Shown here piece by piece: positions 1 through 6,599 of a stretch of 8,317 bases of DNA; the stretch's first letter is position 1, and every line of letters starts with the position of its first letter. The translations under genes and the position numbers were made by a program. Source of the stretch: an uncultured Spirochaetales bacterium (lineage in GTDB: Bacteria > Spirochaetota > Spirochaetia > Treponematales > Treponemataceae); NCBI GenBank assembly GCA_946061495.1, contig CAMGSV010000107.1:1-8317 (forward strand), written 5' to 3'. A model generated the notes under the pieces. That model was not told the DNA's origin and did no database searches. It was given only the letters and a program-made list of their open reading frames with translations.

Positions 1-29
1 CGTGGGATTCCATCTACCAAGGTTTTTTT

Positions 30-35
30 GAGGAG
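30..35 (+). promoter_or_regulatory. Shine-Dalgarno sequence of frr
   Basis: GAGGAG ends 6 nt before the ATG at 42 and decides that start, because the frame is otherwise open to the window edge. A run of seven T lies directly upstream (23-29); pyrimidine tracts of this kind can help ribosome binding, but that role is inferred. No promoter is visible in the 41 bases before frr, so transcription probably enters from an upstream gene or a promoter outside the window. Confidence 0.8.
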
Positions 36-41
36 CATTTC

Positions 42-593
42 ATGTCAGTAAGTGAGGCAACAATAGCCCGCATGGACAAGACAATTGTGGCATTGAAGGA
101 TGAGTTCAAGGCCCTGCGCACTGGTCGTGCCTCGGCCTCAATTTTTGACCGGGTGAAGGTTGACTACTATGGTACCCCCACCCCCTTGAACCAGGTCTCC
201 ACCATCTCTGTTCCGGAGGCACGTTCAATCGTCATCCAGCCCTTCGACAAATCCCTTATCGGCGAGATTGAGAAGGCCATCCAGAAATCCGAGCTGGGAT
301 TGAATCCTTCCAACGACGGGAAGGTTATCCGCATCTCCATCCCCCCTCTGACAGCCGAGCGCCGCAAGGAGCTGGTGAAGCAGGCAAAGGCTACTGCCGA
401 GAACAGCCGTGTTGCCATCAGGAACATCCGTCGGGATGGCAACGATGACCTGAAGAAGCAGCAGAAGGATGGGACCATCACTGAGGATGACCTGAAAACT
501 GGCGAGGCCGATCTTCAGAAGTCCACCGATAAGTACATTCAGGACATCAACAAGATTCTTGAAGAAAAAGAAAAGGAAATAATGGAAGGCTAA
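42..593 (+). CDS. frr: Ribosome recycling factor (RRF)
   Basis: Cytoplasmic factor that, with EF-G, splits the post-termination 70S complex so that subunits can be reused. The product is 183 residues, the normal family length (about 185). Seen in the sequence: an N-terminal helix leading into RTGRAS (residues 26-31), a central beta-rich domain II (about 31-104, with the typical VQ/IQPFDKS-type stretch near 65-71), and the long returning helices of the three-helix domain I (about 105-183), including NIRRDGND around residues 128-135. The reading frame is open to the window edge, but the ATG at 42 puts RTGRAS at the distance usual in the family and has GAGGAG 6 nt upstream. The stop overlaps the uppS start by one base (TAATG). 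It is the first visible gene of the operon. In treponemes and many other bacteria tsf and rpsB lie further upstream, outside this window. Identity is secure. Confidence 0.98.
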   Translation: MSVSEATIARMDKTIVALKDEFKALRTGRASASIFDRVKVDYYGTPTPLNQVSTISVPEARSIVIQPFDKSLIGEIEKAIQKSELGLNPSNDGKVIRISIPPLTAERRKELVKQAKATAENSRVAIRNIRRDGNDDLKKQQKDGTITEDDLKTGEADLQKSTDKYIQDINKILEEKEKEIMEG

Positions 594-1318
594 TGGCTAC
601 CATTACTACGGATGATAAGGCTGTCCCCACCCATGTTGGAATCATTATGGATGGGAACGGCCGCTGGGCCCAAAAAAGAAAGCTTCCCAGAACGGCAGGT
701 CACAAGGAAGGCTTGGAGGTGGCAAAGAGGATTATTTCCAGTGCCGCCGATGCTGGCGTAAAGTATGTGACTCTCTATACCTTCTCAACGGAAAATTGGA
801 AGCGGACAGAGGAGGAGGTTGGTTTTCTCATGGGCCTTGTCACCCGTCACCTTCGTGCTGAGTATAAATTCTACAAGCAACACGGTATCCGAATACGTCA
901 CCTGGGTGATACCAGCAGACTTCCCCCTGAGGTGCAGAAGGAAATGGCTTCTGCGGAGGAGGAGACAGCTCATTTTGACAGGATGACGGTCGTTCTGGCT
1001 ATCAATTACGGTGGCAGAGACGAACTGTTTCGAGCAATGAAAAAGCTTGCCCCAAAAATTGCGTCTGGGAGTATACGTGAGGAAGATGTCTCGGCTGCCT
1101 TTGATGTCCCGGAGCTGCCAGATGCAGATATCATTATCCGTACTGGTGGAGAGAAACGTCTCAGCAATTTTTTGTTGTGGCAGTCCGCTTATGCCGAATT
1201 GTTTTTTTCAGATACACTGTGGCCGGATTATTCCCAGGATGAGTTCCGTGCCACCTTGAATGAATTCCAGCAGCGTAACCGACGATTTGGAGATGTAAAG
1301 CATGAGGAGAAGCAATGA
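593..1318 (+). CDS. uppS: Undecaprenyl diphosphate synthase (cis-prenyltransferase)
   Basis: Adds isopentenyl units in cis to farnesyl diphosphate to make the C55 lipid carrier for peptidoglycan and other envelope polymers; acts at the inner face of the membrane. The product is 241 residues, within the usual 230-260. Conserved features are visible: HVGIIMDGNGRWA at 14-26 with catalytic Asp20, His37, FSTENWKR at 64-71, INYGGRDEL at 137-145, and IRTGGEKRLSNFLLWQ at 182-197 with Arg183, Arg189 and Ser191, followed by Glu202 in AYAEL. These align with E. coli Asp26, His43, Arg194, Arg200, Ser202 and Glu213. The usual Pro after NWxR is Thr72. The ATG overlaps the frr stop by one base, with GGAAGG at 584-589 as ribosome binding site, and the stop overlaps the cdsA start. 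The substrate pathway is represented by dxr in the same operon. Confidence 0.97.
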   Translation: MATITTDDKAVPTHVGIIMDGNGRWAQKRKLPRTAGHKEGLEVAKRIISSAADAGVKYVTLYTFSTENWKRTEEEVGFLMGLVTRHLRAEYKFYKQHGIRIRHLGDTSRLPPEVQKEMASAEEETAHFDRMTVVLAINYGGRDELFRAMKKLAPKIASGSIREEDVSAAFDVPELPDADIIIRTGGEKRLSNFLLWQSAYAELFFSDTLWPDYSQDEFRATLNEFQQRNRRFGDVKHEEKQ

Positions 1319-2175
1319 GCAAGGTTATAAATAGATTGTTGACTTTTTTCGTTGGTCTTCCCCTTGTGGTGCTTGTTGTATGCTTCACTCCCCTGCATCA
1401 TATTTTGTTGCACATTACTATCATCGCATTTTCCTGTCTAGCTTCCTGTGAAATTTATAATTTGCTGGCTAAAAATCTGCCCATGCAAAAAAAGTCAATT
1501 GTCGTGGGATTATCCATGTTGATTCCGTTGGCAACCTATGTCTGTGCCCTGCTGAAGCTTGATTTCGTACTTTCCACCCTGTTTTTCATTGCAAGTTTCA
1601 TGGTTCTTCTGGTTATGGAGGTGTTCTATCCCAATCCAAAGAATCCAGAGGACCCCTTCGCAGACTCAAATAAGAAGTTGGTGGGATCCCTATTCGTCCT
1701 CGTGTATGGTGGCTATCTCATTTCCTTCATATCAAGAATGACAGTATTAGAACACTCCACAGAGTTTATTGTACTGTTCTTGGTAATGATATTTCTTTGT
1801 GATTCTGCAGCCTGGTTTTTTGGAGTTTTATTTGGAAAAGGTAGCCGCGGATATGTTAAGGCAAGCCCAAACAAAAGTATTGCTGGGTTTGTAGGTGGAA
1901 TTCTTGCATCAATTGCCAGTGGGATACTGTGTACCTTTATTTGGCCTCAGGTTTTCACTGGTCCATTATGGAGAATTGTTCTTCTCGGATTGGTAGTTTC
2001 AATTTCGGCTATTCTTGGTGACCTTGCTGAGTCTGTATTCAAAAGGTCTGCGAAGGAGAAGGATTCCGGAAACATGATTCCTGGTCGGGGAGGAGTACTA
2101 GATTCCATAGATTCAATCCTTATGGCTGCACCCCTATTCTATTTTGTCATTACAATGCTATTTACAGACTTATGA
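1315..2175 (+). CDS. cdsA: Phosphatidate cytidylyltransferase (CDP-diglyceride synthase)
   Basis: Integral membrane enzyme that converts phosphatidate and CTP to CDP-diacylglycerol, the branch point of phospholipid synthesis. The product is 286 residues with roughly eight or nine hydrophobic segments (about 5-25, 28-50, 60-80, 85-103, 123-140, 150-170, 190-212, 219-237, 265-284). Family landmarks are CDSAAWFFG (162-170), SPNKSIAG (184-191), GDLAESVFKR (235-244), KDSG (249-252) and the C-terminal signature PGRGGVLDSID (256-266). That signature normally reads PGHGGxxDRxD, so His is replaced by Arg258 and Arg by Ser264; the acidic residues Asp263 and Asp266, expected to bind metal, are kept. A GAGGAG ribosome site sits at 1304-1309. 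Codon use is more A/T-ending than in the flanking genes. Start and stop both overlap neighbours by 4 nt. The family call is secure; the variant signature might affect activity or simply be lineage-typical. Confidence 0.95.
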   Translation: MSKVINRLLTFFVGLPLVVLVVCFTPLHHILLHITIIAFSCLASCEIYNLLAKNLPMQKKSIVVGLSMLIPLATYVCALLKLDFVLSTLFFIASFMVLLVMEVFYPNPKNPEDPFADSNKKLVGSLFVLVYGGYLISFISRMTVLEHSTEFIVLFLVMIFLCDSAAWFFGVLFGKGSRGYVKASPNKSIAGFVGGILASIASGILCTFIWPQVFTGPLWRIVLLGLVVSISAILGDLAESVFKRSAKEKDSGNMIPGRGGVLDSIDSILMAAPLFYFVITMLFTDL

Positions 2176-3317
2176 AAAAAATACTTGTCCTTGGGTGTAC
2201 TGGTTCCATCGGAACAAGTACCCTTGATATTGTCCGGGAATTTCCCGACAGGTTCCAGATTGTTGCCCTGACAGCACATTCGTCCAAAGAAAGGCTTGAT
2301 TCCTTGTCTTGTGAATTTGGGGGTGTTCCCACCTGCCTCACTGGAAAAGAGCCGCCTGAAGCCTTGGAGAAACTCATCAGTACCTGCGGAGCTGACATTG
2401 CGGTGAACGGAATTGCAGGCTCATCAGGTCTTTTGCCTTCTGTACTTGTTCTACAGGCGGGAATGGATTTGGCTTTGGCCAACAAGGAGACCATCGTCAT
2501 GGCTGGTCCTTTGGTGTCACAGCTGGCGGAGCAGAATGGTTGCAGAATTCTGCCGGTTGACTCTGAGCATTCTGCCGTATTCACCCTAGTGCAGAAGTTT
2601 GGATCTGACACCATTGGTCAGATTGTGCTTACTGCATCCGGTGGTCCTTTTCGGGAAAAACCACGAGGTGAGCTTCCCTTTGTGAAACCTGCTGATGCCT
2701 TGAAGCATCCCACTTGGGATATGGGTACAAAGATTACCATCGATTCTGCCACCTTGGCCAACAAGGGCTTGGAGGTGATTGAAGCCTGCAGGCTTTTCAA
2801 TGTGGCGCCAGAGCGGGTGAAGGTTACAGTCCATCCTCAGAGCCTTGTTCATTCCTTGATTCGTACAACAGATGGTGTTTTGTATGCACAGATTTCACCG
2901 CCGGACATGCGTCATCCCATCCTTGCTGCCCTTACCTGGCCGGACTTTATTCCCAGCAGTCTGGAGGAATGGGATATTACTGCTGGCGGTACGCTGAATT
3001 TCTATCCTCCCAGAATGGATGATTTTCCGATGTTGCCACTGGCCTACAAGGCCCTCCTCCAGAATGCAGGTCCCATTGCCTACAATGCTGCAAATGAGGT
3101 GGCGGTGGCGGCTTTCTTGGCCGAAAAGATTTCTTTTGCCCAGATTGCCACTATTACAGAACAGGTTCTTACAGAGGACTGGTGCCGTGAACCTGTTACT
3201 ATACAGGACGTGTTTTTGTTTGATAGACAGGCACGTCAGCTGGCACAGCGATTGGTAGAAAAGTTTTCCAGTAAAAACAATGTTGATGACGGCCATTCCG
3301 TGGAGGTTATTGAGTGA
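2172..3317 (+). CDS. dxr: 1-deoxy-D-xylulose 5-phosphate reductoisomerase
   Basis: Second enzyme of the MEP pathway: rearranges and reduces DXP to 2-C-methyl-D-erythritol 4-phosphate with NADPH, in the cytoplasm; target of fosmidomycin. The product is 381 residues, slightly under the usual 385-400. Visible features: NADPH-binding GCTGSIGTST (8-17), LANKET (102-107), metal ligands Asp130 and Glu132 in DSEHSA, TASGGPFR (154-161), HPTWDMG (179-185) and IDSATLANKGLE (190-201) with Glu201 as third metal ligand, VHPQS (220-224), MRHPI (246-250) and NAANE (305-309). The active site looks complete. The ATG gives the standard MKKILVLGCTGSIG start but has no Shine-Dalgarno sequence; it overlaps the cdsA stop (ATGA), so translation probably depends on ribosomes finishing cdsA. 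About 15 weakly conserved residues form the C-terminal tail. Confidence 0.98.
   Translation: MKKILVLGCTGSIGTSTLDIVREFPDRFQIVALTAHSSKERLDSLSCEFGGVPTCLTGKEPPEALEKLISTCGADIAVNGIAGSSGLLPSVLVLQAGMDLALANKETIVMAGPLVSQLAEQNGCRILPVDSEHSAVFTLVQKFGSDTIGQIVLTASGGPFREKPRGELPFVKPADALKHPTWDMGTKITIDSATLANKGLEVIEACRLFNVAPERVKVTVHPQSLVHSLIRTTDGVLYAQISPPDMRHPILAALTWPDFIPSSLEEWDITAGGTLNFYPPRMDDFPMLPLAYKALLQNAGPIAYNAANEVAVAAFLAEKISFAQIATITEQVLTEDWCREPVTIQDVFLFDRQARQLAQRLVEKFSSKNNVDDGHSVEVIE
3302..3306 (+). promoter_or_regulatory. Shine-Dalgarno sequence supporting the GTG start of rseP
   Basis: GGAGG lies within the last codons of dxr, 7 nt before the GTG at 3314. It supports GTG as the rseP start: this start places the zinc-binding HELGH at residues 17-21, the usual place in the family, and no nearby ATG is in frame. 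Confidence 0.75.
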
Positions 3318-4669
3318 CCATCGTTTTGGGTATTCTCTGTCTTGGACTCATTGTCTTTGTCCATGAGCTAGGTCATTTTATTGCCGCAAGGCTTTGTGGT
3401 GTGGAGGTGGAAAGCTTTTCCATCGGCATGGGACCAGTTCTGCTACACAAAACCATCGGCAAGACTGACTACCGCCTGTCCTTGCTCCCCTTTGGTGGCT
3501 ACTGCGGCATGAAGGGAGAGCAGGCATTTCGTGAGGCGTTGGAGCAGAATCTTCCTGAAATCCCCAGGGAGCCGGGGGGATTCTATGGTGTGCATCCCTT
3601 GAAGCGGGCAATCATTGCATTTTCCGGGCCTGCCATGAATCTCATTTTTGCAGTTGTCAGCTTTTCCATCATTGCCATGACCGGCTACACCTTCTATGCC
3701 GCCGACAATCGTGTTGTTTTGGCAGATGAGGTGTACCCAGAAATGGATTCCGCCGCAAAGCATGCCGGCATCATGACTGGCGACAGAATCTTGTCCATTG
3801 CGGGGCAGCCGGTCACCGACTTTTCCCAGATTGCCCAGATTGCCGGTGTCAGGCCAGACGAGGAGCTTGACTTTGTGGTGCAGCGGGATGGGCAGGAGCT
3901 GACCATCAGATTGACCCCTGCGATGGATCCTTCCACAGGACAAGGCAAGGTGGGGGTCATGAGCTGGATAGAACCATTGGTTCATACTGTTACCCTGGGG
4001 GCGGCGGGATACCGGGCTGGTTTCCAGGAGGGGGACCTGATTGTGGCAGTCAATGGCGTTCCCGTGAAAAATACCGTTGACATACAGCGGGTTGTTCCAG
4101 CGGGAGCCTCCACGGTGGATTTCCAGGTGATGCGGGGAGACGCTTCCCAGCCCATCACCCTTTCTACTGCAATTCCAGCCAATGGCGACTTGGGGTTACT
4201 ATTTTCAGTTACGGCCAGAGAGGCTCCCCGATATTCCTTCTTTCCAGCCATCTGGCAGGGGATAAAGGAAACAGGAGAGCTGGTGGCCCTCACCTTCAAG
4301 AGCATTGGCCTCCTGTTCAAGGGAGTTGACGTGACACAGGCGGTGTCTGGCCCGGTACGCATCACAATAATGTTGGGAGACACAGTTCAGAGTGGCTTTG
4401 ACGCAGGATTTCGTTCTGGTTTGGCCAGCACATTGAATTTTCTGGCCCTCATTAGTATTTCTTTGTTCATTATGAACTTGTTGCCCATACCAATTCTGGA
4501 CGGCGGACTCATTCTCTTCGCTCTCATCCAGATTCTAATTCGCCGACCGGTACATCCCAAGGTGATGTACTATACCCAATTCATTGGTATCGGATTTATT
4601 ATAATCCTCTTCGGGATTGCGCTCTTTAGCGATGCCCGGTATGTATTCACAGACTTATTGAGGCGGTAA
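3314..4669 (+). CDS. rseP: RseP-type site-2 zinc metalloprotease with two PDZ domains
   Basis: Intramembrane protease of the M50 family. Relatives cleave membrane anchors of anti-sigma factors and remnant signal peptides. The product is 451 residues, as in E. coli RseP. Visible in order: a first membrane helix carrying HELGH (17-21; zinc ligands His17 and His21, catalytic Glu18), PFGGY (59-63), FSGPAMN (103-109) opening the second hydrophobic segment to about 125, a first PDZ domain (about 138-200), a second PDZ domain (about 220-288, with AGFQEGDLIVAVNG), an amphipathic connecting region, a helix with NLLPIPILDGG (388-398; Asp396 is the third zinc ligand), and a last helix at about 420-438. 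It starts with GTG overlapping the dxr stop (GTGA). No anti-sigma or sigma factor gene is in the window, so its substrate is unknown here. Confidence 0.96.
   Translation: MTIVLGILCLGLIVFVHELGHFIAARLCGVEVESFSIGMGPVLLHKTIGKTDYRLSLLPFGGYCGMKGEQAFREALEQNLPEIPREPGGFYGVHPLKRAIIAFSGPAMNLIFAVVSFSIIAMTGYTFYAADNRVVLADEVYPEMDSAAKHAGIMTGDRILSIAGQPVTDFSQIAQIAGVRPDEELDFVVQRDGQELTIRLTPAMDPSTGQGKVGVMSWIEPLVHTVTLGAAGYRAGFQEGDLIVAVNGVPVKNTVDIQRVVPAGASTVDFQVMRGDASQPITLSTAIPANGDLGLLFSVTAREAPRYSFFPAIWQGIKETGELVALTFKSIGLLFKGVDVTQAVSGPVRITIMLGDTVQSGFDAGFRSGLASTLNFLALISISLFIMNLLPIPILDGGLILFALIQILIRRPVHPKVMYYTQFIGIGFIIILFGIALFSDARYVFTDLLRR
4660..4663 (+). promoter_or_regulatory. Ribosome binding site of the beta-propeller gene
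   Basis: GAGG, within GAGGCGG at the very end of rseP, lies 9 nt before the ATG at 4673. It supports this start, which also gives a proper signal peptide. Because the two genes are 3 nt apart, the propeller gene is probably co-transcribed with rseP. Confidence 0.6.
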
Positions 4670-4672
4670 ATT

Positions 4673-6595
4673 ATGTACACTACCTTGTTTACAAAAAAAC
4701 TATTCATTTCTTTGCTGTTGCTTTCGATGGGACTTTCCCTCTGGGGGCAAGTCCATGTATCCACTCAAGCCCACCAGGATATGGTGAACAGGCTTGCCGT
4801 CACCAATGACGGATCAATCTTTTCTGCCGGCAAGGATGGGTTCCTCATCCAATGGGCTCAAGACGGGCTCGGTGAGCATTATCAGATTACAGAGCTGGAC
4901 ATTCCCATGATAGCGGTGCATCCCAATGGCAACGACATTGCAGTGTATGAAACTGACGGTTTTTCCATACATCGTGTATCCGTCTGGAACTGGACCTCGC
5001 TGCGCAGGAAATTTGTCAAGAGCTTCACCAACTCCATCACCTCCTTGGACTTCACCGCCAAGGGAAGCCTTCTGGCAGTGGGAACTGCCACTGTAAACGG
5101 AATGGTGTTTCTGAATCCCAGCACAGGCCAGACAGTCTCCAAAATAAAGGAGTCAACGGGAATCGTCATCATGTTCCAGGGAAGTGCCTCGGAAAAGAGT
5201 GCTGTTCTTTACTCTCCTACTGGCTCCCTCAGCTACTACAACATGACAAATGGCAGCCGCAAGGAGCGGTTCCTCACAGAAGCCCAGTTGGAGCAGGTGG
5301 TCATGTTTGGCAATAACATGTTCTGTGCTGGAGTGAAGAACAACCAGATCCATGTCATCGACGCATTGTCAGGAAAGACCCTCTCCCGGATTTCAGCCAG
5401 ATCGCCCATCATTGTCAATGGCAGCAACGCTACCCTCTACTACATTGAAAGTGACGGCAGAAGCTACACCCTCAAGGCAATTGAAAGTCAGATAACGGAA
5501 AAGGGTGCAACTGTATCTAACCCTATCACCATCAAAGCTCTGGCTGGTATCAATGCTGCTAATGCTGTCACCACGGCACTCTACAATCAGAACAAGATTG
5601 TTCTGGGCTCCAAGGCTGGAAACCTTTTTGAGCTGCCGCTGGCAAGTGAATCTGAGCCCGCGGGACAACTTGCGGTCATAACGGAGAACATGTATGACAA
5701 GATCTATGACATTGCCTCCATCGGTTCCGACTTCTATTTCCTCACAAAGGACACCATCTTCCGGTCATCCTATGATACAGGGCAGATTGACACTGTGGGA
5801 AGCCACAACGGGTTTACCAACATTGTGTCTTACGGACAGGATGTGATTCTGTGGTCGCGCGGCACTAAGAAGGCCACTGTTCTGATGAATTTGCAGACAA
5901 AAGAGACGAAAACACTCTTTACCCCAAAGAATTATATTGAGAATCTTCGTCTCTTTGGAAACAAAATTGTCTATATCGAGGGAAGCACCACCGTCAAGCT
6001 GTTCGACATTGACACCGGTGCAAACCCCGAGCTGTATGCAGGAACAGGCATCCAGGATGCGGTACTGTATAATGGCACCAACTTGTATGTTGCCAAGTCA
6101 GCCTCCAGCAATCCCCGCTCCCCACTCATCAGTGTTGACACCGTAACCCAGGAGACGGTGATGATGCCGGTGGACGGAAACGTTGCCTTCTCCCTGAGCC
6201 TTGACCAGGAAATGGGCTCCAACGTAATCTACGGAATCCAGGCAGTTTCTCAGGAAAAAAAGGCCCAGACTACAATCTTTGCATTTTATCCTGAGCGAAA
6301 GACCTCCACCGCAATCATGAAGATTGCTGATGAAGACGTCAATGCCTTTCTCACCATCTATGGCACAGTAATTTACACAAATATTGGGAAAAGTCAAATC
6401 CGTTCCTACGACACAAAGACACGGAAAAGTATCAGTATGAACCGCTCCTCCGCCCTTCCCCTTAAACTGGCAAGAAGTAGCAGTAAGATTGCAGTACTAA
6501 ATAGGGACGGAAGCATCTCTTGGTATAATCCTGGTAGTGGACAAGTCCTTGCAGACTGGTACATGACCACAAACAAGCAGTGGGTTGAATTCTAA
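4673..6595 (+). CDS. Exported WD40-like beta-propeller protein, function unknown
   Basis: I do not recognise a named family. The 640-residue product begins with a basic start (KK at 8-9), a hydrophobic core (about 10-24) and a likely signal peptidase I site after Gly25; there is no lipobox cysteine and no later membrane segment, so a periplasmic or surface location is inferred. The first repeat (about 34-62) is a good WD40-type blade, with DGSIFSAGKDGFLIQW at 46-61. Looser blade-like units follow at about 77-107, 118-158, 162-200, 205-240, 243-272, 293-327, 341-376, 379-416, 420-455, 459-499, 502-548, 554-590 and 594-632. Fourteen units suggest two seven-bladed propellers. No catalytic motif is visible, so a binding or scaffold role is likely. 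It lies 3 nt after rseP and converges on dnaB with a 1-nt gap. A BamB-like envelope role is possible by shape and position only. That it is a real gene is secure; its function is not. Confidence 0.85.
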   Translation: MYTTLFTKKLFISLLLLSMGLSLWGQVHVSTQAHQDMVNRLAVTNDGSIFSAGKDGFLIQWAQDGLGEHYQITELDIPMIAVHPNGNDIAVYETDGFSIHRVSVWNWTSLRRKFVKSFTNSITSLDFTAKGSLLAVGTATVNGMVFLNPSTGQTVSKIKESTGIVIMFQGSASEKSAVLYSPTGSLSYYNMTNGSRKERFLTEAQLEQVVMFGNNMFCAGVKNNQIHVIDALSGKTLSRISARSPIIVNGSNATLYYIESDGRSYTLKAIESQITEKGATVSNPITIKALAGINAANAVTTALYNQNKIVLGSKAGNLFELPLASESEPAGQLAVITENMYDKIYDIASIGSDFYFLTKDTIFRSSYDTGQIDTVGSHNGFTNIVSYGQDVILWSRGTKKATVLMNLQTKETKTLFTPKNYIENLRLFGNKIVYIEGSTTVKLFDIDTGANPELYAGTGIQDAVLYNGTNLYVAKSASSNPRSPLISVDTVTQETVMMPVDGNVAFSLSLDQEMGSNVIYGIQAVSQEKKAQTTIFAFYPERKTSTAIMKIADEDVNAFLTIYGTVIYTNIGKSQIRSYDTKTRKSISMNRSSALPLKLARSSSKIAVLNRDGSISWYNPGSGQVLADWYMTTNKQWVEF

Positions 6596-6599
6596 CTCA
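6593..6599. other. Convergent operon junction with one base between stop codons
   Basis: The propeller gene ends with TAA at 6593-6595, and the dnaB stop on the opposite strand occupies 6597-6599, leaving only base 6596 between them. I see no GC-rich hairpin followed by a T run on either strand around this point. Each transcript therefore probably runs into the other operon before ending, or ends by a Rho-type mechanism. The nearby GAATTC palindrome (6587-6592) is too short and AT-rich to be a terminator. Confidence 0.85.

Noticed and set aside
3..41. In-frame extension of frr upstream of the ATG at 42
   Set aside because: The family N-terminus matches the ATG at 42 and a strong ribosome site lies just before it; the upstream residues do not look like RRF.
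1339..1344. TTGACT resembling a -35 box at the start of cdsA
   Set aside because: No TATAAT-like hexamer lies 16-19 nt downstream.
1487..1493. Runs of seven A in cdsA (1487-1493), across the dxr start (2175-2181) and in the propeller gene (4693-4699, 6255-6261) as phase-variation sites
   Set aside because: Each is explained by in-frame Lys codons, all the frames are intact, and such short runs are common.
2164..2173. Ten-base repeat ACAGACTTAT at the ends of cdsA and rseP (again at 4649-4658)
   Set aside because: Both copies encode the same TDL residues near a C-terminus; one short match in 8 kb is within chance and nothing else matches around it.
2162..2614. Antisense open frame of 150 codons opposite dxr
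   Set aside because: It lies entirely opposite the conserved NADPH-binding part of dxr and has no sign of being a gene.
3443..3985. Antisense open frame of 180 codons opposite rseP
   Set aside because: It is a shadow of the conserved rseP frame, with no ribosome site and a protein of no recognisable pattern (many His, Trp and Pro).
4600..4605. Perfect TATAAT near the end of rseP, a possible -10 for the propeller gene
   Set aside because: No acceptable -35 hexamer lies 16-18 nt upstream, and the bases encode a run of Ile in a membrane helix, which explains the A/T richness.
4673..6595. Apparent C-rich coding strand of the propeller gene as a sign of foreign origin
   Set aside because: Hand counts of a few lines show C above G here, but parts of frr show the same bias; without a full per-gene skew calculation this is not support for transfer.
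6584..6596. Imperfect palindrome around GAATTC at the convergent junction as a bidirectional terminator
   Set aside because: The arms are very short and AT-rich, with no loop of normal size and no T run.
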